Positions 27,306 through 35,068 of a DNA stretch of 64,000 nucleotides are shown here, in pieces (within the stretch, counting starts at the first letter, position 1; each line of letters starts with the position of its first letter). The translations under genes were made by a program, and so were the position numbers. The stretch is taken from contig JAUJEA010000001.1 in NCBI GenBank assembly GCA_030442035.1, forward strand, positions 651,559 to 715,558, in the 5' to 3' direction. The notes beneath the pieces are model-generated. The model was not told the origin of the DNA, ran no database searches, and saw only the letters and a program-made list of their open reading frames with translations. This DNA comes from Splendidivirga corallicola. GTDB lineage: Bacteria > Bacteroidota > Bacteroidia > Cytophagales > Cyclobacteriaceae.

Positions 27306-27432
27306 ATTTTATAATGTATATCATACTCTTAAGTTAATAGCTATGTAATAAGCTTTTAGGTATCAGGTTTCAGGTTTCAGTAATTAGTTGGGTTTTTAAC
27401 AAACGAAAAAGCCAAAAAACTGAAATCTAAGA

Positions 27433-27681
27433 ACTATCATATAACTGATCTGAGGTGTTGAAGTGTTAAAGTTTCGTTGCAATGGTAATTTGTCATTCGT
27501 AATTCATTTGGAATTCAACAGTCACTTCGATCAAACGAGATGTACTGACACCATCAAGGTGTCTGACATTGGTACCCTGAAATTGTGTTGATGTGTTGAT
27601 GTAATTAGGTGTTGAAGTTTAAGCTCATCGTAATTCATAATTCGACATTCGTAATTTATTCATAATTCATAACTCAAAATT
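27433..27681 (+). repeat. Long direct repeat, copy B (249 bp)
   Basis: It matches copy A at 20575-20821 in the same orientation from ACTATCATATAA to AACTCAAAATT. The inner palindrome GACACC-atcaa-GGTGTC followed by TGACAT is fully conserved, as is the nearby GGTACCCTGAAATTGTGTTGA. Copies A and B bracket eleven genes (20841-27305). Confidence 0.85.
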
Positions 27682-27689
27682 AACATCCC

Positions 27690-28328
27690 TTATCTCAATT
27701 TGTAGTAGGGTTGCAAAACCATAAAATGACTGATACCTGAGAGCTAAACATTATCAATGATAATCAATGTAATTTACCAATCCTGAAACTTAAATAGTTT
27801 TGAGGTCCGTCTGAGTTTAAGCGGACGTGAATTTTTCATTGTTCAAACGCTGTTGTTAGTTCTAATCAAAGTTTAAATACTTAAAAGATACACTTCAATA
27901 TTAAGAGGTAAAAGCCAATTAGCTTATTTCACGCTGAATTCAAAGATAAGATTTGAGTTTAAACATTATTCGAATACCATGAGATCTTTGGCCCACCCAA
28001 GAGGGCCAGCTTGTCAAAATAGTGAAGTATGCGATGGGGAAGTGGGAAGGAACTTTATTTTGACGAGATTTTTGGGTTCGTTTTCATCGACTGGAAAAGG
28101 AACAAACACATCAATCAACCACAACGAAACAATATCCCCTCTTTTAAACAAATCAAAGCCTTAATGTAGTAAGTTCTCCGAAGCCAAAAAATGAGTTTGT
28201 CATAATACTTGTTCCTCTTTTTTACACTAAAAACAAACTTTATCTCCAATCAATCAGATTAAATGTTTTGAAACTGCAACACTCCATTTTTCAATGTGTC
28301 TAAAAATCAAACAAAAAAATAATGTAAA
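27690..28328. other. Intergenic stretch without a supported gene
   Basis: About 640 bases follow repeat copy B. A short hairpin, GTCCG with CGGAC near 27807-27828, is followed by a small T-run. A 61-codon open frame at 27979-28164 is locally richer in G and C than its flanks and contains overlapping open pieces in two other frames (for example LYFDEIFGFVFIDWKRN read in another frame), which suggests a decayed or repetitive element rather than a gene. No promoter was recognised. Confidence 0.4.
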
Positions 28329-28751
28329 ATGGAAACACAATTAATTAAAAATTTTGATGTACAAAACATTGAAATCAATGCAGATCCGGAATTAGTATTT
28401 GACTTTGTAGCAGAACCTCGTAACATACCCAAATGGGCTAAAGCTTTCACAAAGGCTGATGAACATTCCGCTGTGCTGGTCACCCCAAATGGTGAACTAA
28501 ACATTAAAATGACCTTGAACACCTCAAAAACCTATGGTGTGATTGATACGGTTATGACCATGCCCGACGGCAGCATAGGTGAGGCTTATTCGAGGGTAAC
28601 ACCCAATAATAATGGAAAATCAGCCATTTTCACTTTTGTTCTAATGGCACCGCCTGTTCCGTTGGAGGAGCTGGAAGGAACACTGGAAGCACAAAAACTT
28701 CAGTTAGCTGAGGAGTTACAATTACTAAAGCAAATTCTGGAAAATAAGTAG
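28329..28751 (+). CDS. SRPBCC-family (START-like) protein
   Basis: The 140-residue protein opens with EINADPELVFDFVAEPRNIPKWAKAF, the usual first strand and helix of polyketide-cyclase/START-like proteins that bind hydrophobic ligands. It ends with a long helix (LEAQKLQLAEELQLLKQILENK). The ECF sigma factor follows about 115 bases downstream on the same strand, so the two may be co-transcribed. The ligand is unknown. Confidence 0.75.
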   Translation: METQLIKNFDVQNIEINADPELVFDFVAEPRNIPKWAKAFTKADEHSAVLVTPNGELNIKMTLNTSKTYGVIDTVMTMPDGSIGEAYSRVTPNNNGKSAIFTFVLMAPPVPLEELEGTLEAQKLQLAEELQLLKQILENK

Positions 28752-28765
28752 TTCATGGTAACCAA

Positions 28766-28797
28766 GGTGTCTGGCATTTCAAAAAATGTCAGAGACC
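28766..28797. repeat. Short palindromic repeat, GGTGTC family (imperfect copy)
   Basis: GGTGTCTGGCATTT (28766-28779) pairs with AAATGTCAGAGACC (28784-28797) at 12 of 14 positions around a CAAA centre. The arms match those of the perfect palindrome at 38837-38866. It lies between the SRPBCC gene and the sigma factor start. Confidence 0.7.
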
Positions 28798-28868
28798 TAA
28801 ACCGTTCAATTAAATTAACACCAAACAAAGGAATACAAATTCTACAGTTCTATTTAACTTGTATCAAT

Positions 28869-29747
28869 ATGGATCAAATATTCAATACCTCGGATATAAA
28901 GGAAGCTGATGATGTATTGATTGAAAAATCATTGGCAGGAAATAAAACAGCATTGGAAGATCTTATTAAAAAGCACCAAACATGGATCTTTAACGTAGCA
29001 CTTAATTTCATTGGGGATCCGGATGAAGCTGCAGACATTACTCAAGATGTTCTGGTTAAGGTTGTGACGAAATTAGGAACATTCAACAGAAAGAGCCTTT
29101 TCAGAACCTGGGTCTATAAGATCACCAAAAATCACTTTCTCAATATGAAAAGGGGCAAACACGAATCCGGCACGCTTACCTTCGATGTGTTTGGCCAGGG
29201 TTTGGATAATCTTAAAGATGAATCCTTGTCGGACTATGCCTATGAGGTAGAAGAAAAATTACTTGTCAAAGAAGCTAAATTGAGTTGTATGAAAGGAATG
29301 CTTTTATGTCTGGATCGCGAGCAACGTCTCATTTATATATTGGGAGAACTTTTTAAATTTTCCGATACCCTGGGAAGTGAAGTAATGGAAATGACCAAAG
29401 TTAATTTCAGAACAAAATTGCACCGGGCAAGAACACAATTATACAATTTCATGGATGATAAGTGTGGTCTGGTCAACAAAAAGAATCCATGCAGGTGTGC
29501 CAGAAAAACTGCCGGCTTCATTAAAATGGGATATGTTGATCCCAAAAGTTTGCACTTTCAGAAAAATACTATCTCAACCATTGAAAAAGTTGTTGAAAAG
29601 AAAACCGATACTTATAGCTCGAAGGTTCTCAATGCATACCAACAGCTATTCCTTGATCATCCCTACCTGGAAAGCCCGGAAGCTTTAAAAGCGATCAAAA
29701 AGTTATTGTCGTCCAAATCAATTAAAGAAACCTTTAATCTTGGGTAG
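28869..29747 (+). CDS. ECF-type RNA polymerase sigma factor with C-terminal cysteine-rich extension
   Basis: The 292-residue protein has a sigma region 2 at about 10-90 (TALEDLIKKHQTWIFNVALNF, DEAADITQDVLVKV, FRTWVYKITKNHFLNMKR) and a region 4 at about 125-200. Region 4 is followed by an unusual extension containing CGLVNKKNPCRCARKT, three closely spaced cysteines, and about 85 further residues. The extension is a known feature of a subgroup of Bacteroidota sigma factors and may bind metal or replace an anti-sigma factor. I chose ATG at 28869 because the frame from 28755 runs through the palindromic repeat. No anti-sigma gene is next to it. Confidence 0.85.
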   Translation: MDQIFNTSDIKEADDVLIEKSLAGNKTALEDLIKKHQTWIFNVALNFIGDPDEAADITQDVLVKVVTKLGTFNRKSLFRTWVYKITKNHFLNMKRGKHESGTLTFDVFGQGLDNLKDESLSDYAYEVEEKLLVKEAKLSCMKGMLLCLDREQRLIYILGELFKFSDTLGSEVMEMTKVNFRTKLHRARTQLYNFMDDKCGLVNKKNPCRCARKTAGFIKMGYVDPKSLHFQKNTISTIEKVVEKKTDTYSSKVLNAYQQLFLDHPYLESPEALKAIKKLLSSKSIKETFNLG

Positions 29748-29781
29748 AGATAAGTCAAATTATGAAGAGCGGAGGATCGGT

Positions 29782-30309
29782 TCAATTAGGTAGGTACTTT
29801 TCAGGAATTGGATTTTCTTCTGTTTCCCCGGTCCAATAAATATTGACAATCCACCATCTGTTACCGTCATTTAAAAGTTGGATGCTATTGATACCTCTCG
29901 TAAATGGTTCTTTGTCTTTTTCACTTCGAAAAGATTCATAGGTGCTAAAAATATGTGTCATACTTCCGAAACTGTCCACTTTCCTGTGAATCTCTTTTTC
30001 AAAGAAACCATTTTCCTCTAACCATTTTCCTGACGAATCAATATAATCCTGCGTAGACATATACCGATGTTTTACCATTCCTTCAGCATTTTTTCCGGAA
30101 GGGATCAGTTTGGCATCGGGTGTAAATAAAAACTTAAACAGTTCCCAATCCCGCTTTTCTCCCGCTTCACCTGATATAACAGCATATAAAGTTTCAATCG
30201 TCTTATCAATGGTTTTTACGTTATCCAGGTATTGTGCATTGCTGTCCTGGGCTCTTGAGGTAATACTTGCAATAATTAAAAAGGACGGAATTAAAATAAA
30301 CTTTTTCAT
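29782..30309 (-). CDS. Secreted NTF2/SnoaL-like protein
   Basis: The 175-residue protein has a signal peptide (KKFILIPSFLIIASITSRA, cleaved near RAQ). The mature part has the helical AISGEAGEKRDWELFKFLF start and ends in strands INSIQLLNDGNRWWIVNIYWTGE. This is the DUF4440/SnoaL-like pattern, here exported to the periplasm. It converges with the sigma factor gene. Function unknown. Confidence 0.75.
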   Translation of the reverse strand: MKKFILIPSFLIIASITSRAQDSNAQYLDNVKTIDKTIETLYAVISGEAGEKRDWELFKFLFTPDAKLIPSGKNAEGMVKHRYMSTQDYIDSSGKWLEENGFFEKEIHRKVDSFGSMTHIFSTYESFRSEKDKEPFTRGINSIQLLNDGNRWWIVNIYWTGETEENPIPEKYLPN

Positions 30310-30423
30310 AGCGCTTTAAACAAATTCTGTAGGTTACTAAGTAAAGATATGAAAAATTGAACCAGGTTAATATTTCATGGAAGCCGGATAAACCACCAAC
30401 GATTTAGCAAATGCTGTCTTTGT

Positions 30424-31845
30424 CTATTGGTAAAATATTTCCTGATGTGCAACTTGACCATTCACATCATAATGTGTGAACGCTATGGTGGGTCGTTTGC
30501 TTTTTCTAAAAACTTTAACACCCAAAAAACCTCCGATCAATCCCAAATATTTATGTTCCGGTCTTTTGTCATTGGGTTTCCATCCCTGCACATGAGCATC
30601 ACTGACCGGTCCCGAACCAAATTCCATCAAGCCGGTCTCATCGTCCTGTGATACATATTGCCAATGCCTATCGCCGCAGATCACGAAGAGGTTTTGCTCT
30701 TTAGACAGATATTCCCTTAACCAGGTCCCTTCTGCCTCAAAAGTTTTATTGGCGTGATTGTCCTTTTTATTTTTTCTATCCGGCCCAACAATCGGGGTTG
30801 CTGAAAGCAATACTTTGAAAGTAGCATCTGATGCTTTAATGGTGCTTTTAAGCCACGCAATTTGCTTAGCTCCTAATATAGATTGCGAGTCACCATTGTC
30901 AGGCAAACCGGCATCTCTGTACTCCCTGCCTTCTACTAACCAAATTTGCAAATCTTTCCCCCACCGAAAGGTACGGTAAGGTTTATCTTTGATCGCTGCA
31001 TTTTCTCTCCAGATCTTTAAGTCATTATCAAAGGACAGATCTCCATAATTCTTCGATTTAGGATGTACATCATTCGACAAAAGATCATGATCGTCCTTCA
31101 CCATATAAATGGGTGTTCTCTTATAGAAGTCCTTCAACGATAAACGTGAATCCATCGCATGCCACTTATGTCTCGCCGCTTCCGGTGTTTTAGCCAGAGG
31201 GCCTGGTTTATCATAATAAACATAATCACCGGTCTGAACAAAAAAATCCGGATGAATACTATCCATCTGGTCATAGGTTTTAAATCCTCTCTCTTTATCA
31301 TCATAACTCCAAAAATACTGACAGGTAGATGTGGTGAAATGGACCGGAGCAGCTGATTTTTTCCCTGGGGCTGTACGAAATGATCCTGATGTTGAAACAA
31401 CAGATCCGTCCGAAGTCAATTTTGCTTCAAGAATAAGTTGGTAATTTGTATTAGCTTTCAGTTTTTTAAAAGGAATTTGAACGGTAAAATCATTCTCCTT
31501 CAATGCCCTAACCCATCGGGATATTCTTTTTTTGCTACCGTGCTGAAGAATAGCTCTCACGTAACCCTCAATACCTTTAACTGCGCCATCCATTTGTTCT
31601 ACAGGCTGATTTTCATCGAAATTAATTGGATGTCGAAATACCTTCTCCTTTCTATCGTGCCGAATACCATTAGGCTCCTTTTGTGCACAGAGCCTGGTCC
31701 ATATGATGGCTTCTTGATCACTCACCTCTGAAACCTTAAAGCCAGTAGTAAAAAATACATCCTGCGCTTGAAGTCCCGTATCAATGATTGAAAGGGTCAG
31801 TATCAGGAAATAATACGGATTCAAAAAACTTCTTTGTATAAACAT
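30424..31845 (-). CDS. Secreted PhoD-like alkaline phosphatase/phosphodiesterase
   Basis: The 473-residue protein has a signal peptide ending near GLQAQ and an N-terminal fibronectin-like domain (about 30-150). The metallophosphoesterase part has FFVQTGDYVYYDKPG, YMVKDDHDLLSNDV and LFVICGDRHWQYV, the metal-binding motifs of PhoD proteins. These enzymes use calcium and iron to release phosphate from phosphodiesters or phospholipids outside the cytoplasm. It is followed after 57 bases by no shared operon partner: the ThuA gene lies upstream on the same strand. A PiT phosphate transporter is present elsewhere in the window. Confidence 0.85.
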   Translation of the reverse strand: MFIQRSFLNPYYFLILTLSIIDTGLQAQDVFFTTGFKVSEVSDQEAIIWTRLCAQKEPNGIRHDRKEKVFRHPINFDENQPVEQMDGAVKGIEGYVRAILQHGSKKRISRWVRALKENDFTVQIPFKKLKANTNYQLILEAKLTSDGSVVSTSGSFRTAPGKKSAAPVHFTTSTCQYFWSYDDKERGFKTYDQMDSIHPDFFVQTGDYVYYDKPGPLAKTPEAARHKWHAMDSRLSLKDFYKRTPIYMVKDDHDLLSNDVHPKSKNYGDLSFDNDLKIWRENAAIKDKPYRTFRWGKDLQIWLVEGREYRDAGLPDNGDSQSILGAKQIAWLKSTIKASDATFKVLLSATPIVGPDRKNKKDNHANKTFEAEGTWLREYLSKEQNLFVICGDRHWQYVSQDDETGLMEFGSGPVSDAHVQGWKPNDKRPEHKYLGLIGGFLGVKVFRKSKRPTIAFTHYDVNGQVAHQEIFYQ

Positions 31846-31902
31846 GGGCCTGGCATTTGTGAATCAATCGAAGAACAAAGAACGAACTACTACAACGTTT
31901 TT

Positions 31903-32655
31903 TTATTCTTCTTGCAATACCCACTTTATACCTCCTAACAAATGTTTAAGAAAAACAGGATGTTTATAGTAAGCTGACTTATGTCCTAGGGCCGTATAAA
32001 ATTGCCGTCCTCCTTCAAAGGTGTGGCACCATGCAATGGGCGTATAGTGTCCGAATGCATTATTCACATATAAGTCGCTTTTATCATCCTCGACAGATCT
32101 CAAGTCGGCAGCCAATAAAATATGTATGTCAGGATTCAGCTCGTTGAGATAGTAACATTCGTCCTCCCATTCCCATTTATCACCCAGGAATGAGGTGGCC
32201 GGATGATCCTGGTCAACTACTTTAATCGTAAAAGGTTGCAGCTTCGGATGTCTGACAAACTTGCCGCCCAACATGGCCCAAAACCAGGGCCACTGACGTT
32301 CCGAACCAGCAGCTGAGTGAATGCCTACAAAACCTCCACCATTGTGTATGTAGTCTACAAAAACCTCTTTTTGGGCCTCAGTATCAAAAGCCTCATTGTT
32401 GGTATTGGAAAATATGATACAATCGAATTGTTTAATGTTTTCTTTGGTAAATACAGCAGGATCATCACTGGATGTCATGGTATACCCATTTTTTTTACCA
32501 AGTTTTTTTAGCGCTTTGACACTGGTTGCAATATTATCATGCACAAAGCCTTCCCCATTATGTGTATAGATCAATATGTTCTTTTGGGCCGGGCAATCCA
32601 TTACATTAAAAAAATGGATCAATCCAATGGATAAAACAAGTAACAATCTTTTCAT
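31903..32655 (-). CDS. Secreted ThuA-domain protein
   Basis: The 250-residue protein has a signal peptide (MKRLLLVLSIGLIHFFNVMDCPAQ) and a ThuA glutamine-amidotransferase-like domain: ILIYTHNGEGFVHDNIATSV, FDCIIFSNTNNEAF, YIHNGGGFVGIHSAAGSE, and a C-terminal FYTALGHKSAYY. ThuA domains occur in sugar-utilisation loci of Bacteroidota and Planctomycetes, often with DUF1080 proteins, and are thought to process oxidised sugars. Start at ATG 32655 rather than the ATG four codons upstream, because the signal peptide begins there. Confidence 0.85.
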   Translation of the reverse strand: MKRLLLVLSIGLIHFFNVMDCPAQKNILIYTHNGEGFVHDNIATSVKALKKLGKKNGYTMTSSDDPAVFTKENIKQFDCIIFSNTNNEAFDTEAQKEVFVDYIHNGGGFVGIHSAAGSERQWPWFWAMLGGKFVRHPKLQPFTIKVVDQDHPATSFLGDKWEWEDECYYLNELNPDIHILLAADLRSVEDDKSDLYVNNAFGHYTPIAWCHTFEGGRQFYTALGHKSAYYKHPVFLKHLLGGIKWVLQEE

Positions 32656-32682
32656 AAGAGAGGACATTTAATTAAATACAGA

Positions 32683-32690
32683 CAAATTTA
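32683..32690 (-). promoter_or_regulatory. Possible -7 element before the ThuA gene
   Basis: Minus-strand TAAATTTG (32690 to 32683) matches TAnnTTTG about 28 bases upstream of ATG 32655. No TTG lies at the expected -33 distance, so support is partial. Confidence 0.3.
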
Positions 32691-32843
32691 AGTCACAGTA
32701 ATCAAACTATTAGACATGGAGAAGATATTAAATACCTAAAGCAGATTCTTCTGCCTCCAGATTCCAAGTTCCATAAGGTAATTTTGAGTTTTTAGTTTTT
32801 AGTTAATACTTAAGAATTATCTGTCAAATCGCTTCAACCTTGA

Positions 32844-33917
32844 TCAGTCAATCAAGCCTAAATTCCTGGCGCGTTCTTCCCATTTTTGTCTGGCATAAGT
32901 TTGAAGATCTGAAATGGAATCTGTCTCATCCATAATTTCCAATCCAAACAAAGTTTCAATGACATCTTCCAATGTCACCAGTCCAACCAAACCACCATAC
33001 TCATCCACTACCACTGCCAGGTGCTCTCTTTTTTCATGAAGCTCTTCAAATACTTTACGCAAGGTCATGGAGGAGTGCACAATAGAAACCTCTCGTTTGA
33101 TACTTTTTAATGGTTCGTCTGATTTTCCATCAACAAGGCTTTGAAGCAGGTCATCTTTTAATACTACTCCGGTAACAGCATCATTGGATTCATGGTAGAC
33201 TGGAATACGCGAAAATATCATAGGCTGGCTTTTTTCATAATATTCACGCAATGTCTGAGACTCTTCAGCCATGACCATAACGGTTCTGGGTGTCATAACA
33301 TCCTTGGCCGTTAGATCATCAAACTGTAGCACATTCTTGATCAATGTATGATCCTTCTGGTCAATTTCACCACTTTCACTGATTACATCAGCCATGGCAG
33401 CGAAATCCTGCTTACTGAAAATACTTTTATTCTTATCTTTTTTCAGCACCTTGGTCAGGCGATTGCTTAGCCAAACAAGTGGCTTCAACAGCCATATGAG
33501 GATCTTTAAAGAACGGGCAGTCATTGGAGCCATTTTTTTCCAATTGTTAGCACCAATGGTTTTTGGGATAATTTCGGATAAAAATAAAATACCCAAAGTC
33601 ATAATAGTCGCGACAATGGATTCGTAAGTAATTTCGAAGCCCAACAGATTGAAGTAGTTTGTTCCATAGAGTTTGCCTGCCTGAGCTCCTACACCAATGG
33701 CACCCACAGTATGAGCAATAGTGTTCAGCGTTAAAATAGCGGACAGTGGTTTATCAATATCCTTTTTGAAATCTGCCAAAAGCTTTCCCGAGCTATGTCC
33801 TTCCTGCTCCTTCCTTTTGATATAGGAAGGGGTTACACTGAGTAAAACCGCCTCCCAAATAGAACACAGGAAGGAAAAGATAATGGATAAAAGAAAAAAG
33901 CCAATTAATAGCGTCAT
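32844..33917 (-). CDS. CNNM/CorC-type transporter-family protein (DUF21 plus CBS pair)
   Basis: The 357-residue protein starts with a DUF21 membrane domain of three or four segments (about 1-140), containing ILTLNTIAHTVGAIGVGAQ and FLSEIIPKTIGANNW. A linker helix follows, then two CBS domains (about 205-330) with VMTPRTVMVMAEE, FSRIPVY and HLAVVVDEYGGLVGLVTLEDV. Such proteins are linked to magnesium, sodium or cobalt export. The C-terminal CorC domain present in longer members is absent. Neighbouring genes are unrelated. Confidence 0.88.
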   Translation of the reverse strand: MTLLIGFFLLSIIFSFLCSIWEAVLLSVTPSYIKRKEQEGHSSGKLLADFKKDIDKPLSAILTLNTIAHTVGAIGVGAQAGKLYGTNYFNLLGFEITYESIVATIMTLGILFLSEIIPKTIGANNWKKMAPMTARSLKILIWLLKPLVWLSNRLTKVLKKDKNKSIFSKQDFAAMADVISESGEIDQKDHTLIKNVLQFDDLTAKDVMTPRTVMVMAEESQTLREYYEKSQPMIFSRIPVYHESNDAVTGVVLKDDLLQSLVDGKSDEPLKSIKREVSIVHSSMTLRKVFEELHEKREHLAVVVDEYGGLVGLVTLEDVIETLFGLEIMDETDSISDLQTYARQKWEERARNLGLID

Positions 33918-33987
33918 GCTAAATGTGTTATTATTTTCCAGAAAAAGAAAAGGGCAATTTAAACAATAAAGATCTTACTCTTCATTT

Positions 33988-35019
33988 TTAAATTTCTTCG
34001 ATTATTGAAGTACCCTTGCTATGGTCCCTACAAGTCCATTGCCAATGCTCATGTAGTTGAATTTTTCCTGAACTGCTTATCTGAGGCGTAGAAATGCATT
34101 GACCTGTAAGCACTTCATCTTCTTGATTAACATGTTGATAAGAAAACTTCAAGATACCATCATTCGAAACCGTCCCTATTAAATTACCCTTTTTTATCTT
34201 CCCACCTTGATAATGTCCCCACATGATGTTTTCCTTTTGATAGTATTTGAAGGTAGTATCATTACCAACCTCTCCGTTTTCCGAGTTATTGACAGCTTTG
34301 AACCTTTTGCCATCATAATTCCATGGCCTGCTGCAAACGATATAGATTCTTTCATTATTGATCTCACGTTCATATGGAGCTCTGGTTTCAAGACTATCAA
34401 TATGCAGGCCACCAGATTCCAGGATCTCCCTTATTTCCTCTTCCATATATTCAGCAAAGTAAGACTTGACTTTAATACCTAATACCTCATCCTGATATCC
34501 CTCAAACGTCCCTTTTTTAAGGACTATTAATAATTTTCCATTGGGTTTGAGTGCCTTTTTGAAAACCTGCAGTACTTGCCCTATCTCTTTTTTTGGTGTA
34601 TAAATAATTGAATAAAAAGAGACAATGGCATCGACAGAGTTTGCAGTTACATCCCAATCCAGGTAATCAACACGATTAAAATCAATCTCAGGATTTTGTG
34701 CTGAAGCAATTTCAATGCATTTTTCAGAAACATCGATCCCTTTGATTTTGAAGCCTTTATCTGCAATATACCGTATAATATGCCCTGAAGGACCACAACC
34801 CATATCGTAGATCGTACTATTGATATCTAAGGCACTGACAAACTGGTCTATAAATGCGCGATCAAAAGGCTTTTCGTCCATCTCGTTTTGAAAAAGCTCG
34901 TGATATTTTTCTGCAATTTTATTATATGTTAATCTCGTGTTATTATGAACTTCTCTAATCATTTTTAAAGGATTATTTGTGAGTACCACCCTCCTATCAG
35001 AATCTGTCCAGACATTCAT
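33988..35019 (-). CDS. Class I methyltransferase fused to a C-terminal beta-rich domain
   Basis: Residues about 25-230 are a SAM-dependent methyltransferase: TIYDMGCGPSGHIIRYIADKG is motif I, with KGIDVSEKCIEIA, DAIVSFYSIIYTP and LKPNGKLLIVLKK after it. From about 236 the protein changes to a strand-rich segment (YDGKRFKAVNNSENGEVG, MWGHYQGGKIKKGNLIG, GKIQLHEHWQWTCRD). That segment resembles the small stand-alone Bacteroidota proteins often labelled n-acetylglutamate synthase, whose real function is unknown. I see one uninterrupted frame, so this is a true fusion. ATG at 35019 or a later ATG near residue 20 could be the start. Confidence 0.75.
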   Translation of the reverse strand: MNVWTDSDRRVVLTNNPLKMIREVHNNTRLTYNKIAEKYHELFQNEMDEKPFDRAFIDQFVSALDINSTIYDMGCGPSGHIIRYIADKGFKIKGIDVSEKCIEIASAQNPEIDFNRVDYLDWDVTANSVDAIVSFYSIIYTPKKEIGQVLQVFKKALKPNGKLLIVLKKGTFEGYQDEVLGIKVKSYFAEYMEEEIREILESGGLHIDSLETRAPYEREINNERIYIVCSRPWNYDGKRFKAVNNSENGEVGNDTTFKYYQKENIMWGHYQGGKIKKGNLIGTVSNDGILKFSYQHVNQEDEVLTGQCISTPQISSSGKIQLHEHWQWTCRDHSKGTSIIEEI

Positions 35020-35068
35020 CTATCTTGGATTAAGGCTATGGTTATCAACTAAAATTGTTGTAAAGAAT

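Noticed and set aside
20575-27681. Chromosomal integron cassette array
   Set aside because: Only two repeat copies were seen, they do not separate single genes, and no integrase is present in the window. Kept as a possibility only under the repeat finding.
28755-28868. N-terminal extension of the sigma factor frame
   Set aside because: It runs through the palindromic repeat and is not family-like. The start at 28869 fits region 2 of the sigma factor.
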